A stretch of DNA of 64,000 nt, taken from the NCBI GenBank assembly GCA_018699155.1, contig JABIQA010000109.1, positions 1 through 64,000 on the forward strand, given 5' to 3'. Below the pieces are notes generated by a model. It was not told where the DNA came from and did not search any database. It worked only from the letters and a program-made list of their open reading frames with translations. This document shows, in pieces, positions 46,817 to 60,263 of the stretch. The translations under genes were made by a program, and so were the position numbers. This stretch comes from Chromatiales bacterium (GTDB lineage Bacteria > Pseudomonadota > Gammaproteobacteria > Steroidobacterales > GCA-2729495). Positions within the stretch are counted from its first letter, which is position 1; each line of letters starts with the position of its first letter.

Positions 46817-47250
46817 GCTCCGAGGCTCGCTGCGCTAAAACCAGCAACCTGAGAAAATAGGTCACGCCATTCGGCGATTGCCTCGTCTTCATAGCGAGGG
46901 CCAGGATCCGATGCCCAAACCAGCTTCGGCCAGCAGTAGTCAGTCGGGCTGCGCCCAACAATATGCAAGTGCAACTGAGGAACGATGTTGCCAAGTGCCG
47001 CAATATTCAGTTTCTCGATACCTGGTTGCGCTTTGACAATGCCCGCTGCCAGATTGACCTCTTGCAACAACTGCTGTTGTTCATCATGGGGAAGATCGAT
47101 TAACTCAGTCGCGCCCACCGTGTTCTGGGGAACTAAAATAATCCAGGGAGCGCCCGCATTATTCATTAATAGAACATACGAGCAGGAAAACCTTCCGAGC
47201 AGGACACAGTCATTGATCAACTGCGGGTGAATAGCAAAATCCGTCATCAT
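46813..47250 (-). CDS. HIT family nucleotide hydrolase-like protein
   Basis: 145 residues from the ATG at 47250 (AAGG upstream). The triad region reads GNIVPQLHLHIVGRSPTDYCWP, an HxHxxxR form found in proteobacterial HIT proteins acting on diadenosine polyphosphates. The third His position is occupied by Val, as in that subgroup. Upstream of, and coupled with, the GNAT gene. Confidence 0.86.
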   Translation of the reverse strand: MMTDFAIHPQLINDCVLLGRFSCSYVLLMNNAGAPWIILVPQNTVGATELIDLPHDEQQQLLQEVNLAAGIVKAQPGIEKLNIAALGNIVPQLHLHIVGRSPTDYCWPKLVWASDPGPRYEDEAIAEWRDLFSQVAGFSAASLGA

Positions 47251-47408
47251 CGGAACCTTTTGAAATACGCCATTTCGGCTAGCGCAGCGATCATGCACCT
47301 AATCGCTTTCCTGATACCAAATGGCCTTTTATGGGTTGCCCAAAGTGAATTGATTGTTGAGGCAAGTAACTTCTTTATACTTGTGACTTGTCGGGACTGC
47401 TACTTCTT

Positions 47409-47810
47409 TTAGCTAAAGGAAATATCGTCCCTGCGACGATCGCGGCCGGCGCGACGATTGCTGCGCTGATCGCCAACAGGCATGTCTTTAGATAAAACGC
47501 CCACAATGTCCCTGCGGTCGTCACGAGTTCGACGATCATCAATATTCCGATACTTGCACTCACACAATGCAGGATCAGAACACTCGGCAAGTGGAATATT
47601 AGGTGCTTCAGAGGTTAAAAAACGTCGCTCGTTATGCGCATTCGCAGCATCACAACAATGAGGGTCGGCAACAAATGCCAGGCCGGTGTATTTTTTCGTG
47701 GCTGCTGCAATTGGCTTCTTGCCAAAACGCGCCGAAGAGTGCCTTAGCCGAAGCGTCGCAAAAAATACAATAATGCCGATTGTTGTAAGAATTAGAAGCC
47801 AATCTAACAT
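47409..47810 (-). CDS. Hypothetical membrane-anchored protein with Arg-rich end
   Basis: 133 residues from the ATG at 47810 (GGAGAG 4-5 bp upstream). One N-terminal transmembrane helix (LLILTTIGIIVFFATL), then a soluble part with a cysteine cluster (PHCCDAANAH and AECSDPALCECKY) and an Arg-rich C terminus (RRTRDDRRDI, RRAGRDRRRDD). I recognise this layout from unassigned gammaproteobacterial proteins but no function is known. Confidence 0.65.
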   Translation of the reverse strand: MLDWLLILTTIGIIVFFATLRLRHSSARFGKKPIAAATKKYTGLAFVADPHCCDAANAHNERRFLTSEAPNIPLAECSDPALCECKYRNIDDRRTRDDRRDIVGVLSKDMPVGDQRSNRRAGRDRRRDDISFS

Positions 47811-47973
47811 CAAACTCTCCGCCGAGCATATGACCATGATTCACACTGCTGGCACGCGGCAGAACCAGGTACAATTGAAACCCGACTCAGTTTAAACCAC
47901 AAGCACCGAAGTGCTATCCAGCCAAGACATGTTGCCTGCGCTGCAAGTTAGCCTACCCTAGTCTGTGATAAGA

Positions 47974-49806
47974 CTATTCCACTGTAACCGACTTTGCTAG
48001 ATTTCTTGGCTGGTCGACATCCGTGCCCTTTAGAATTGCTACGTGATATGACAGCAATTGCAGTGGCACGGTATAGAGAATCGGCGCCTGAAATTCCTCG
48101 ATGTGCATTGGCATCTTCAACGCGTAGATGCCATCACCGTCTTCAAAGTCAGCATTCGGGTCGGCAAACACGAATAGCTTGCCTCCGCGCGCACGAACTT
48201 CCTGCAGATTCGACTTGAGCTTCTCAAGTAAATCATCATTTGGCGCGACGGTAACAACAGGCATATCCTCGTCAACTAGTGCCAGCGGTCCATGTTTTAG
48301 CTCCCCTGCGGGATAAGCCTCGGCATGAATGTAGGAGATCTCTTTAAGTTTTAAAGCGCCTTCCATGGCAACAGGGTTCTGCGCGCCACGCCCTAAAAAC
48401 AACGCATGATGCTTATCGGCGAAGTGCCCGGCCATCTTCTCAATCTGGGCATCGAGTGACAACACGCGCTCAAGCATCGACGGCAACGCCACCAATTGGT
48501 TGGTGAGGTGCCGTTGCTCATCAGCTGACATGCCGCGATGACGGGCGAGTGCTAACGCAAACAATGCGAATGCAACCAACTGGGTGGTAAACGCTTTAGT
48601 AGAAGCAACACCAATCTCGGGACCGGCTCGTGTCATTAACACCAGGTCAGATTCGCGTACCAGCGAGCTTTCGGGAACATTACAAATTGCCATGGTGGCG
48701 AGATAGCCCTTGGCTTTTGCCGAACGAACAGCAGCAAGAGTGTCCGCGGTTTCGCCAGACTGGGACACAGTCATAAACACACTATTGGGCGGTACCACCG
48801 CGTTGCGATAACGATACTCACTGGCAATCTCGACGCTGCAGGGAAGCTTGCAGTATTCTTCGATCCAGTAACGGGCAATTAGGCCAGCGTGATAACTGGT
48901 GCCACAAGCAACTATTTGCACATGCTCAATCTTATCTAGAATATCGCTGGCTTTAGGGCCAAAAATGCCATCAAGCACTTTGCCATCGGCTATGCGTTCG
49001 GAGAGGGTATCGCCCAATGCGCGCGGCTGCTCATAGATCTCTTTCAGCATGTAGTGCCTGAATTCGCCGCGCTCTACAGCATCGGCAGACAGCTTAGACT
49101 CGCTCACTTTACGCTGGACAAGCTTATTCTCGCTATCTGTCACGCGAACGCTATGGCGAGTCACAACAGCAATGTCGCCTTCTTCAAGGAACATAAATGT
49201 GCGCGTGATGGGCAGCAACGCAGCAACATCAGAAGCCACAAAATTTTCGCCCAGGCCAAGCCCCACCACCACCGGGCAGCCCTCACGAGCCAGAATTAAA
49301 GTATCGGGTTTTAGCGGGCTCATCACCACCAGCGCATACGCTCCCTCAAGTTCGGCTACGGTTTTGCGGACCGAACTTTCAAGATCGGGATCAGTTTGGA
49401 GGTGCTGATGGATAAGATGGGCGATAACTTCTGTATCGGTATCGCTGGTAAATTCGTAACCCGCCTCAATGAGGCGAGCTTTAAGAATGGCATGATTCTC
49501 GATGATGCCGTTGTGCACAATCGCAACGGTATCACCCGATATGTGCGGATGCGCATTAGCCTTAGTGGGCGCCCCATGCGTTGCCCAACGAGTATGGGCA
49601 ATACCTATAGGGCCGGCGGCCGGCGTTTTCTCAAGTTCGTTCTCAAGCTCAGCAACCTTCCCAAGACGACGACGACGCTTAACCACATCGTTCTCAAGTA
49701 CAGCAAGGCCTGCTGAATCGTATCCGCGATACTCGAGTCGTCGCAGACCTTCCAGCAAGATCGGTACTACGTTCCGTTCTGCTACCGCACCAACAATCCC
49801 ACACAT
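47974..49806 (-). CDS. glmS: Glutamine:fructose-6-phosphate aminotransferase
   Basis: 610 residues. N-terminal glutaminase starts MCGIVGAV (Cys2 nucleophile) with GYDSAGLAV; two SIS domains bind the sugar ([32 protein letters not shown], and [13 protein letters not shown] at the end). It makes glucosamine-6-phosphate for peptidoglycan and LPS. Follows glmU in the same direction, 238 bp after. Confidence 0.97.
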   Translation of the reverse strand: MCGIVGAVAERNVVPILLEGLRRLEYRGYDSAGLAVLENDVVKRRRRLGKVAELENELEKTPAAGPIGIAHTRWATHGAPTKANAHPHISGDTVAIVHNGIIENHAILKARLIEAGYEFTSDTDTEVIAHLIHQHLQTDPDLESSVRKTVAELEGAYALVVMSPLKPDTLILAREGCPVVVGLGLGENFVASDVAALLPITRTFMFLEEGDIAVVTRHSVRVTDSENKLVQRKVSESKLSADAVERGEFRHYMLKEIYEQPRALGDTLSERIADGKVLDGIFGPKASDILDKIEHVQIVACGTSYHAGLIARYWIEEYCKLPCSVEIASEYRYRNAVVPPNSVFMTVSQSGETADTLAAVRSAKAKGYLATMAICNVPESSLVRESDLVLMTRAGPEIGVASTKAFTTQLVAFALFALALARHRGMSADEQRHLTNQLVALPSMLERVLSLDAQIEKMAGHFADKHHALFLGRGAQNPVAMEGALKLKEISYIHAEAYPAGELKHGPLALVDEDMPVVTVAPNDDLLEKLKSNLQEVRARGGKLFVFADPNADFEDGDGIYALKMPMHIEEFQAPILYTVPLQLLSYHVAILKGTDVDQPRNLAKSVTVE

Positions 49807-50044
49807 ACATCGCTCCCTCGGGCCGGCTGCAAACCGGCACCCAAAAAATACGTTCTAACAGAGGCTTAGCACCCCAAGCCAAGCCTTTACCGGCCAAGAC
49901 TAGCTCTGAATAGGTTTTCTATCATGCCTACATCACACATTCTACGTTTCAGGCGAATGCTTGACTGCGATAGAGGTCGCATTAACGGAAACCCCTATGA
50001 CGTCGACGCTTCAGCACCCATGCCAACATCGCTTAGCGCCCCCA
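49807..50044. other. glmU-glmS intergenic region
   Basis: 238 bp without a gene. It probably holds a separate glmS promoter or RNA control site; I see no clear hairpin-plus-T terminator or known riboswitch. Confidence 0.4.
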
Positions 50045-51418
50045 TCAGGGTTTCTTAATTGGGCGCTGCCAACCCTCAATAGCACGGGGTTTAGCTCGCT
50101 CCAGGGTTAGCTTGCCGGCGGGAGCAGACCCGCCGATGGTTGAGCCAGCGCCAATCGTTGCGCCTTCACCAACAGTTACCGGCGCCACTAATTCAACGCC
50201 CGAGCCAATAAATGCATTATCACCAATAATCGTTTTGTGCTTGTTTGCGCCATCGTAATTGCAGGTGATAGTGCCGCAACCAACGTTTACATTCTGACCA
50301 ATCTCTGCATCGCCAAGATAGGTGAGGTGGTTAGCCTTGCTGCCAACGCCAAGAGTGGTGTTTTTAATTTCAACGAAGTTGCCGACGCGTGCGCCATCCA
50401 AAATATTTGCGTTAGGGCGTAAACGGGCAAACGGGCCGATACTGGCATTTGCACCCACCGAGGCATCTTCCAGCACTGAGTTAGCGTGGATATGCGTATA
50501 AGCACCAATCCGGGAATCAGTAATTGAGACGTTAGGACCCAGTATGACGTTGTCACCGAGAACCACATCGCCTGCAAATACTGCGTTCACATCGACGAAC
50601 ACATCCTGACCTACAGTAACCGTGCCACGAATATCCACACGGGCAGGATCCGCTACCGTTGCGCCGGCAAGCATCAACTCGTTAACCAAGCGCAGCTGCA
50701 ATGCTCGTTCTGCCTGTGCTAACTGGGCTTTATCGTTGATGCCCATTACTTCAGTTTCAGATAAAGCTTTTACCGCCTCAACCGCTACGCCGTCCGCAAC
50801 CGCTGCTGCAACCACATCGGTAAGGTAATACTCAGCCTGGGCGTTATCCGCTTTTAATGCGTCAAGCCAAGGGCCCATAAGGCTCGCAGGACAGGCCATT
50901 AAGCCCGTATTTACTTCAGTAATTTTACGCTGCTCATCCGTCGCATCTTTCTCTTCGACAATCGACTGAACCTCATCTGCAGCATTACGTAAAATGCGCC
51001 CGTATCCGCGCGGATTTACGGCATCAACCGTCATTAACACAAGCTTGCTGCCTTCGGTTGCATCAGCCATGCGCTGAATAGTCTCGGGCAGCACTAACGG
51101 CACATCGCCATAGAGCACCACAACAATACTATCAGCGCTAACCATGGGCATCGCCTGCTGAACAGCATGGCCCGTGCCCAACTGCGGCTCTTGTAGCGCC
51201 CAATTAAGCGCTGTTGAATTAAATGCACTCTTAACCAATTCGCCACCATGACCGTAAACGACGCAGGTCTCATGCGCGCCGAGCCGCGATGCGGCATCGA
51301 GCACATGCCCAAGCAAAGGTTTTGCAGCTAGGGGCTGCAAAACTTTAGGGAGCGCCGAACGCATACGGGTGCCCTTCCCCGCGGCTAGAATAACGATACT
51401 AAGGTTGCTGTCTGACAT
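50045..51418 (-). CDS. glmU: Bifunctional GlcNAc-1-P uridylyltransferase / glucosamine-1-P acetyltransferase
   Basis: 457 residues, as in E. coli (456). The N-terminal pyrophosphorylase has the loop LAAGKGTRMRSALPKVLQPL; the C-terminal half is a left-handed beta-helix with hexapeptide repeats (PNVSITDSRIG, IGPFARLRP, TIGAGSTIGG). It makes UDP-GlcNAc, supplied by GlmS's product. It stands after the atp operon, separated by two terminators. Confidence 0.97.
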   Translation of the reverse strand: MSDSNLSIVILAAGKGTRMRSALPKVLQPLAAKPLLGHVLDAASRLGAHETCVVYGHGGELVKSAFNSTALNWALQEPQLGTGHAVQQAMPMVSADSIVVVLYGDVPLVLPETIQRMADATEGSKLVLMTVDAVNPRGYGRILRNAADEVQSIVEEKDATDEQRKITEVNTGLMACPASLMGPWLDALKADNAQAEYYLTDVVAAAVADGVAVEAVKALSETEVMGINDKAQLAQAERALQLRLVNELMLAGATVADPARVDIRGTVTVGQDVFVDVNAVFAGDVVLGDNVILGPNVSITDSRIGAYTHIHANSVLEDASVGANASIGPFARLRPNANILDGARVGNFVEIKNTTLGVGSKANHLTYLGDAEIGQNVNVGCGTITCNYDGANKHKTIIGDNAFIGSGVELVAPVTVGEGATIGAGSTIGGSAPAGKLTLERAKPRAIEGWQRPIKKP

Positions 51419-51545
51419 GGCTAGATATTATAGGAGTATTTAGATAAAACAGAAGCTTACATCTTCACACAACGGCTGTCTGTGGAATAGTCGAAGTTAT
51501 TGCGAACAGACACGGCTTTGAGACGATATCTGGATTAGTGCGCAC

Positions 51546-51571
51546 AAAAAAGCCCGGAGCAGTGCCGGGCT
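51546..51571 (-). terminator. Rho-independent terminator of the PEP-CTERM relic unit
   Basis: AGCCCGG (51551-51557) pairs with CCGGGCT (51565-51571) across AGCAGTG. The minus strand continues in TTTTTT, so it ends leftward transcription after the relic. Confidence 0.85.
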
Positions 51572-51596
51572 TTATATGGTCTAATTTTGGCAACCA

Positions 51597-51746
51597 CTAG
51601 GCCTGCGATTTACGCCGTAGCCAGCCCAAACCAGCAAGCGCAGAACCAAACAACCAAATTCCTACAGGAACGGGGACTGCGGTAAGCATAAAAGCACCGG
51701 CTGACCCATCGCTAAGAGTGCCGACACCGACAAATAAAAAAGGCGC
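51597..51746 (-). pseudogene. Isolated PEP-CTERM-type C-terminal sorting tail (gene relic)
   Basis: The leftward frame reads DGSAGAFMLTAVPVPVGIW, then LFGSALAGLGWLRRKSQA and a stop at 51597-51599. This is the layout of PEP-CTERM/VPLPA-CTERM signals: a Pro-Val/Pro motif, a hydrophobic helix (WLFGSALAGLGW) and a basic end (LRRK). The frame has a TGA stop 50 codons upstream and no start except an ATG at 51689, which gives only 30 residues without a signal peptide. So the rest of the protein has been lost. It sits between the atp terminator (which its 5' end overlaps) and its own terminator. Such tails are processed by exosortase; none is in the window. Confidence 0.72.
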
Positions 51747-51759
51747 TCATGAGAGCGCC
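51736..51759 (-). terminator. Rho-independent terminator of the atp operon
   Basis: GGCGCTC (51742-51748) pairs with GAGCGCC (51753-51759) across ATGA. The minus strand continues in a T-run, ending the leftward atp transcript about 70 bp after atpC. Confidence 0.88.
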
Positions 51760-51829
51760 GCTTTTATTTGTTGTTGAAGGACTTTTGCACTCTTCGCTGA
51801 GAGCGTATACCAATCGTTGGTGCTCTCGT

Positions 51830-52249
51830 CTAGCCCCGCTTACCTTTCAGTTTCTGCACAGCTCGGTAACGCGCGGCAGCCTCAACCAACTGCAGGCGGG
51901 CATGCTCGAGGCTTTGCTTGTCGCCAGCGGCAGAAACGGCGGCCTCAGCAGCATCCTTAGCAATTTTTGCAACTTCTTCATCAAGCTGTTCGCCACGCAA
52001 CGCTGTATCTGCAAGCACGGTTACCAAGTGAGGCTGAACTTCAAGTAGACCACCGGTTATGTAGAAGAACTGCTCATCACCATCAACCACATCCACCCGC
52101 AACTCACCCGGACGAAGGTCAGCCAGCATCGGTGCGTGGCGAGGGGCAACACCCACATCACCACCGCGTGCAGGAGCGAACACCATGTTGGCCTCACCTG
52201 AGAAGATGTGGCCTTCGGCGCTAACGATTTCGACGTTAATAGTAGCCAT
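51830..52249 (-). CDS. atpC: ATP synthase epsilon subunit
   Basis: 139 residues: N-terminal beta sandwich (FSGEANMVFAPARGGDVGVA, HAPMLADLRPGELRV) and C-terminal helical hairpin. Inhibitory and coupling subunit of F1. Last gene of the operon. Confidence 0.95.
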   Translation of the reverse strand: MATINVEIVSAEGHIFSGEANMVFAPARGGDVGVAPRHAPMLADLRPGELRVDVVDGDEQFFYITGGLLEVQPHLVTVLADTALRGEQLDEEVAKIAKDAAEAAVSAAGDKQSLEHARLQLVEAAARYRAVQKLKGKRG

Positions 52250-52281
52250 TGCTTTACCTTACGCTAGCAGCTCAAGCTGCC

Positions 52282-53694
<1,413 letters not shown>

Positions 53695-53759
53695 CTAAAT
53701 AAATCTAAAACCGTAAATCTAAAATTCTTACGCACTACCTAAGCAGTCCGCGTTATCTA

Positions 53760-54629
53760 TTACTCTGCAACCGCCGCTGCACCGCCAACAATCTCAGAAA
53801 TCTCCTGAGTAATAGCTGCCTGGCGAGCCTTATTAGCTGCAGTTTCTAGCGTATCAATCATCTTACCGGCGTTATCTGTTGCCGCTTTCATCGCGACCAT
53901 CTTTGAAGCCATTTCACAGGCTACATTTTCGACTGCGCCACGATAAACCTGTGATTCGATGTAGCGCATCAACACGCCATCAAGCAGATCGGCTGCATCA
54001 GGCTCGTAGATGTAATCCCAATGCTTTGGTAGATCATCAGCATCCGGTGCATCGACCGGGATCAGAGTTTTAACATCAGGAACCTGGCTCATCGTGTTTT
54101 GATACACGTTATGCAGTAGGAACAAGCGATCGATAGTGCCATCGGTGTAAGAATCAAGCATCAGTTTAATCGCACCCAATAGATCAGCGACCTGCGGATT
54201 TTCACCAAGATTCTGGGCTGTGGCTACGACATTAACGTCGATGCTGCGGAAGAACTGCGTGGCTTTAGCGCCAATCAAACATAGATCAACCTCAACACCT
54301 TTGTCTTTCCACTCACCGATTTCATTGATCAGCTTACGGAAGGTATTGGTGTTTAAGCCTCCACACAGTCCGCGGTCAGTCGAAATAACAATGTAGCCAA
54401 CCCGTTTTACGCTCTCGCGCTCAATCAAGTACGGATGACGATACTCAGGGTTTGCCTGATACAAGTGACCCACTGCAGTACGAATCTTGTCGGCATAGGG
54501 GCGGGTAGCCTCCATACGCTGCTGAGTCCGACGCAGCTTTGATGCTGCAACCATCTCCATCGCTCTGGTGATCTTCTGCGTATTTTTGACGCTACCGATC
54601 TTGCCGCGAATTTCTTTAAGATTTGCCAT
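53760..54629 (-). CDS. atpG: ATP synthase gamma subunit
   Basis: 289 residues: the N-terminal coiled coil begins [20 protein letters not shown] and the C-terminal one ends with [20 protein letters not shown]. The central shaft of F1. Confidence 0.97.
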   Translation of the reverse strand: MANLKEIRGKIGSVKNTQKITRAMEMVAASKLRRTQQRMEATRPYADKIRTAVGHLYQANPEYRHPYLIERESVKRVGYIVISTDRGLCGGLNTNTFRKLINEIGEWKDKGVEVDLCLIGAKATQFFRSIDVNVVATAQNLGENPQVADLLGAIKLMLDSYTDGTIDRLFLLHNVYQNTMSQVPDVKTLIPVDAPDADDLPKHWDYIYEPDAADLLDGVLMRYIESQVYRGAVENVACEMASKMVAMKAATDNAGKMIDTLETAANKARQAAITQEISEIVGGAAAVAE

Positions 54630-54663
54630 TGAAAGTCTCTGCTGAAGTCTTCAGTAATCGGCC

Positions 54664-56205
54664 CTAGTAGGCGCCGTTCGCTTTAAAGTCTTCGATAGCC
54701 TTACTCATGCCCGCTGCAATTTCGTCGTTGAAATTACCGCTGGCATTGATGTCTGCAACCATATCGGCGTGCTTATCATTGATAAACGCATGCATAGCCG
54801 CTTCGAAAGTCACGATGTCATTTACTGCAACATCATCAAGATAGCCTTCGTTAGCAGCAAACAATGAAAGCGCCATCTCGCCCACTGAAAGTGGTGAGTA
54901 CTGAGGCTGCTTCATCAGCTCCATAACACGCTGACCTCGCTCTAGCTGCTTACGGGTTGCTTCATCAAGGTCAGATGCAAACTGAGCAAATGCTGCCAAT
55001 TCACGATACTGAGCAAGAGCAAGACGAGTACCACCACCGAGCTTCTTAATAATCTTCGTCTGCGCAGAACCGCCCACACGAGATACAGAAAGACCGGCAT
55101 TAATAGCAGGACGGATACCGGCATTAAACAAATCTGTTTCTAAGAAGATCTGGCCATCGGTAATCGAAATCACGTTGGTTGGAACGAATGCGGATACGTC
55201 ACCTGCCTGAGTTTCAATAATGGGCAATGCAGTCAAAGAACCGGTCTGGCCTTTAACCCGACCTTCGGTCAAACGCTCAACTTCTTCGGCGTTAATACGT
55301 GATGCGCGCTCAAGCAAACGTGAATGGAGATAGAACACGTCACCCGGATATGCCTCACGACCAGGAGGACGACGCAGCAAAAGCGATACCTGACGGTATG
55401 CCCATGCTTGCTTGGTAAGGTCATCATAAACAATCAGTGCGTCTTCGCCGATATCGCGGAAGTACTCACCCATTGAGCAACCTGAGTAAGGTGCAATGTA
55501 CTGCAGAGCTGCAGATTCAGCCGCAGAAGCGGCAACAATAATGGTGTGATCCATTGCGCCGTGTTCTTCGAGCTTGCGGACCACGTTAGCAATGGTAGAG
55601 GCTTTCTGGCCGATAGCTACGTAGATACATTTAACGCCGGTGCCTTTCTGGTTGATGATGGCATCGATCGCAACAGCTGTTTTACCGGTCTGGCGGTCAC
55701 CAATAATCAACTCGCGCTGACCGCGACCAACAGGAACCATGGCATCAATAGATTTCAGACCGGTCTGAACCGGCTGATCAACTGATTTACGCTCAATCAC
55801 GCCAGGCGCTACTTTCTCAATAGGCGAAACTAATTTCGCATTGAGAGGGCCTTTGCCATCAAGCGGCTCACCCAAAGAGTTAACCACACGACCGAGCAAC
55901 TCAGGCCCAACCGGCACTTCAAGAATACGACCGGTGGTTTTAACCGTGTCGCCTTCAGAGATATGCTTGTAATCGCCTAATACCACTGCACCAACTGAGT
56001 CCTGCTCAAGGTTAAGCGCAAGACCAAATGTGTCACCGGGGAACTCCAACATCTCACCGTACTGTGCATCGCCTAGACCATGAATACGGGTAATGCCGTC
56101 AGTAACTGAGATTACGGTGCCCACATCACGGGCTTCTGCCGAGCTCTCGAAGTTGCTGATGCGTTCCTTAATCAGGTCACTGATTTCAGAAGCTTTGATA
56201 GCCAT
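54664..56205 (-). CDS. atpA: ATP synthase alpha subunit
   Basis: 513 residues, E. coli length, P-loop GDRQTGKT at 169-176, non-catalytic nucleotide site, and the [10 protein letters not shown] region near 372. Coupled closely with atpH. Confidence 0.98.
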   Translation of the reverse strand: MAIKASEISDLIKERISNFESSAEARDVGTVISVTDGITRIHGLGDAQYGEMLEFPGDTFGLALNLEQDSVGAVVLGDYKHISEGDTVKTTGRILEVPVGPELLGRVVNSLGEPLDGKGPLNAKLVSPIEKVAPGVIERKSVDQPVQTGLKSIDAMVPVGRGQRELIIGDRQTGKTAVAIDAIINQKGTGVKCIYVAIGQKASTIANVVRKLEEHGAMDHTIIVAASAAESAALQYIAPYSGCSMGEYFRDIGEDALIVYDDLTKQAWAYRQVSLLLRRPPGREAYPGDVFYLHSRLLERASRINAEEVERLTEGRVKGQTGSLTALPIIETQAGDVSAFVPTNVISITDGQIFLETDLFNAGIRPAINAGLSVSRVGGSAQTKIIKKLGGGTRLALAQYRELAAFAQFASDLDEATRKQLERGQRVMELMKQPQYSPLSVGEMALSLFAANEGYLDDVAVNDIVTFEAAMHAFINDKHADMVADINASGNFNDEIAAGMSKAIEDFKANGAY

Positions 56206-56217
56206 CTCTTATTTCCT

Positions 56218-56772
56218 CTAGTTCATCAAAGAACTGGTTAATTTGGCGAGACCGGTTGATACCGACCCGTCAATTACAAGATCATCCGCCTGCAGCTTAG
56301 CGCCACCGATCAGACTCTCATCCAGTTCTACTGTCAGATTTACATCGCGGCCAAAACGCTTTTTAAGCGCCGCGACAAATATTTCTTGTTGTGCAGAGTC
56401 AATCGCCGTAGCTGTTGTCAGCGTGACATCAACACGGTTTTCAACATCTGCTTTTAACGCATCAAATGTTGCTGAAATTTCAGGTAGCGCAAGCAGGCGT
56501 TTATTCTCTACCAATAACAACAGCAAGTTCTGCAATTGCGTACCCGGGCCAACTTCAATGCCGCCGGAAGAACCTGCGATTTCAGCAATCAGGTTAACCA
56601 TCGCACTTATATCTGTGCCGGGTGCTTCTACCAGCGCTGCAACATCTGCATCACTAACAGCAACACCAGCGGCCTGCAGAGCGTCAGACCACTGCGCAAG
56701 CTGACCGGCGGAATGCGCCAGTTCAAAAACTGCTTTTGCGTAAGGCTGTGCTACGGCTGCATTTTCGGCCAT
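56218..56772 (-). CDS. atpH: ATP synthase delta subunit
   Basis: 184 residues: MAENAAVAQPYAKAVFELA at the start and SLIGGAKLQADDLVIDGSVS near the end, both conserved in OSCP/delta. Stator link between F1 and b subunits. Confidence 0.95.
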   Translation of the reverse strand: MAENAAVAQPYAKAVFELAHSAGQLAQWSDALQAAGVAVSDADVAALVEAPGTDISAMVNLIAEIAGSSGGIEVGPGTQLQNLLLLLVENKRLLALPEISATFDALKADVENRVDVTLTTATAIDSAQQEIFVAALKKRFGRDVNLTVELDESLIGGAKLQADDLVIDGSVSTGLAKLTSSLMN

Positions 56773-56790
56773 GGGCTACTCCTAATCTTC

Positions 56791-57261
56791 CTAGATCTGC
56801 GCTGCGAGATTGTCGAGCAGCTCTTTGTGAGCCGAGGCGTCAATTTCTTTAGCGATAATCTTCTCGGCACCGGCAATAGCGATACTGCCGACCTGTCCGC
56901 GAAGCTCTTCGCGAGCGCGATTAACTTCCTGCTCAACTTCTGCTTTAGCAGAAGCCAGAATGCGCTCCCGCTCAGATTCTGCAGCGACACGAGCTTCATC
57001 AACAATAGATGTCCCACGGCCGTTGGCCTGATCTACAATTTCACGAGCCTGGCCACGAGCCGCATCAACAATTACGACACGCTCTTGCTCTGCTTCTTCA
57101 AGGGCTCGGGAGCCCTTGCTTGCGGCCGCAAGCCCGTCTGCAATTATGGTTTGACGCTCTTCGATCACTTCCATGATCAAGGGCCAGACATACGCCTTAC
57201 AAAACCAAACAAAGAGCCCGAAGGCGATCATTTGGCCTAATAACGTGCTGTTAATATCCAC
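56791..57261 (-). CDS. atpF: ATP synthase b subunit
   Basis: 156 residues: one N-terminal transmembrane helix ([20 protein letters not shown]), then a long charged coiled coil. Stator stalk of F0. Confidence 0.96.
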   Translation of the reverse strand: MDINSTLLGQMIAFGLFVWFCKAYVWPLIMEVIEERQTIIADGLAAASKGSRALEEAEQERVVIVDAARGQAREIVDQANGRGTSIVDEARVAAESERERILASAKAEVEQEVNRAREELRGQVGSIAIAGAEKIIAKEIDASAHKELLDNLAAQI

Positions 57262-57315
57262 GCTGCTTTACTCCTCAGGGTGTTTCTAAAAACCAGCTGC
57301 TAGAAACCCTAAAAC

Positions 57316-57600
<285 letters not shown>

Positions 57601-57671
57601 TTAAGCATCAAACAATCAAAAAACCAAAAAATAAACTCTGTAGCGCTAAGCGCCCAAAATACTTCTACTTA

Positions 57672-59026
<1,355 letters not shown>

Positions 59027-59152
59027 CTGGATTACCTGCGTGTCGCCCGGGTTAGCGGGCGGGCGGACAAAAACGCTGCAGACCAACAGTTACGCCGCAT
59101 TCCGCGAGGTTTGGCTGGCTGCCGAACGAGCGCAAGCCAATTCAGCTCGCGC

Positions 59153-59181
59153 ATTGTATGGAGTTAGCAGATGCCATTCAA
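59153..59181 (-). promoter_or_regulatory. Sigma-70-like promoter of the atp operon
   Basis: On the minus strand TTGAAT (59181-59176) and TACAAT (59158-59153) are separated by exactly 17 bp. It lies about 127 bp before the atpI start and after the parB stop, so the atp operon has its own promoter. Confidence 0.7.
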
Positions 59182-59231
59182 GCCCTGCGACACCCCTTGG
59201 GCAAAAAATAACCAATGGCGGCTAAAACGGT

Positions 59232-60212
59232 TTATTTAATATGCGCCAAAATACCGTCGAGCTCATCCAGAGAATTGTAGTTAATGACAAGCTTTCCCTT
59301 GCCTTTCGGGGTGTGCTGAATTGCAACGGAGGCCCCCAATTTGACGGAAAGATCATCCTGCAGTCGCTGAGTATCTTTATCCAACGGCTTGGGAAATTTC
59401 GCCGGAGCCTCGTCACCCACTAGCATCTTGCGGACAGCCGCCTCGGTTTCGCGCACCGACAAGCCCTTGTCGACAACGAGTCTCGCCAACCGGGCCTGTT
59501 TAAATTTATCCTGAATCCCCAACAACGCGCGCGCATGCCCCATATCAAGCTCACGCTCACGCAGGTAATTTCGCACTTCAGGGCCAAGATCCAGCAAGCG
59601 CAGCAGGTTAGAGACCGCCGCTCGGGATTTGCCCACCGCATCGGCGGCCTTCTGATGGGTGACTTCAAACTCATCGATAAGGCGTTTTAACGCCAGCGCC
59701 TCTTCCAACGGGTTAAGGTCCTCACGCTGAATATTTTCAATAAGTGACACCGCCACGGCCGCAGAATCGGGTATATCGCGAATAACTACTGGTATTTCGT
59801 CAAGGTCAGCAATTTTGGCGGCACGCCAGCGACGCTCACCCGCAATGATTTCGAAGCGCCCCTTATGCGCGCCCTTCAACGGACGAACAACAATGGGCTG
59901 GATTACGCCTTGGGCGCGAATAGACTCGGCCAACTCTTGCAGCGCTTCTTTGCGCATGTCCAGGCGCGGCTGGTATGCGCCACGCTGCAACAAATCAAGT
60001 GGCAAACTGCCAAGCGTTGCCCCGGGCACATCCCGTCGCGTGTTTGGCGCAGCGGCAGAGGGCGCTGCCGGTGTTGTGACACTCCCCGGCTGCCTTGGTT
60101 TTACCGTTACTGGCCGGGCCGGGCCGGGCGCCGGAGCTGAACTGCCCCCAAGCAATGCATCAAGGCCACGGCCTAAGCCGGTTTTCTTCGAAGCTGGTTT
60201 CTTGTCTGCCAT
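59232..60212 (-). CDS. parB: Chromosome-partitioning protein ParB
   Basis: 326 residues: the N terminus starts with LGRGLDALLGG after a basic patch, the CTPase/ParB domain has YQPRLDMRKEALQELAESIR and GERRWRAAKIA, and the HTH has VTHQKAADAVGKSRAAVSNL. A Pro/Ala-rich linker (residues about 20-60) is present. It binds parS and segregates origins. Confidence 0.96.
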   Translation of the reverse strand: MADKKPASKKTGLGRGLDALLGGSSAPAPGPARPVTVKPRQPGSVTTPAAPSAAAPNTRRDVPGATLGSLPLDLLQRGAYQPRLDMRKEALQELAESIRAQGVIQPIVVRPLKGAHKGRFEIIAGERRWRAAKIADLDEIPVVIRDIPDSAAVAVSLIENIQREDLNPLEEALALKRLIDEFEVTHQKAADAVGKSRAAVSNLLRLLDLGPEVRNYLRERELDMGHARALLGIQDKFKQARLARLVVDKGLSVRETEAAVRKMLVGDEAPAKFPKPLDKDTQRLQDDLSVKLGASVAIQHTPKGKGKLVINYNSLDELDGILAHIK

Positions 60213-60263
60213 AGTAAAGCTACTTATCGCACGCCGATATTTAAAGAATTAGAGGTTAAAGAA

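Noticed and set aside
56536-57240. Rightward open frame of about 234 codons across atpH and atpF
   Set aside because: It lies antisense to two firmly identified ATP synthase genes; its Cys- and Phe-rich translation shows no domain.
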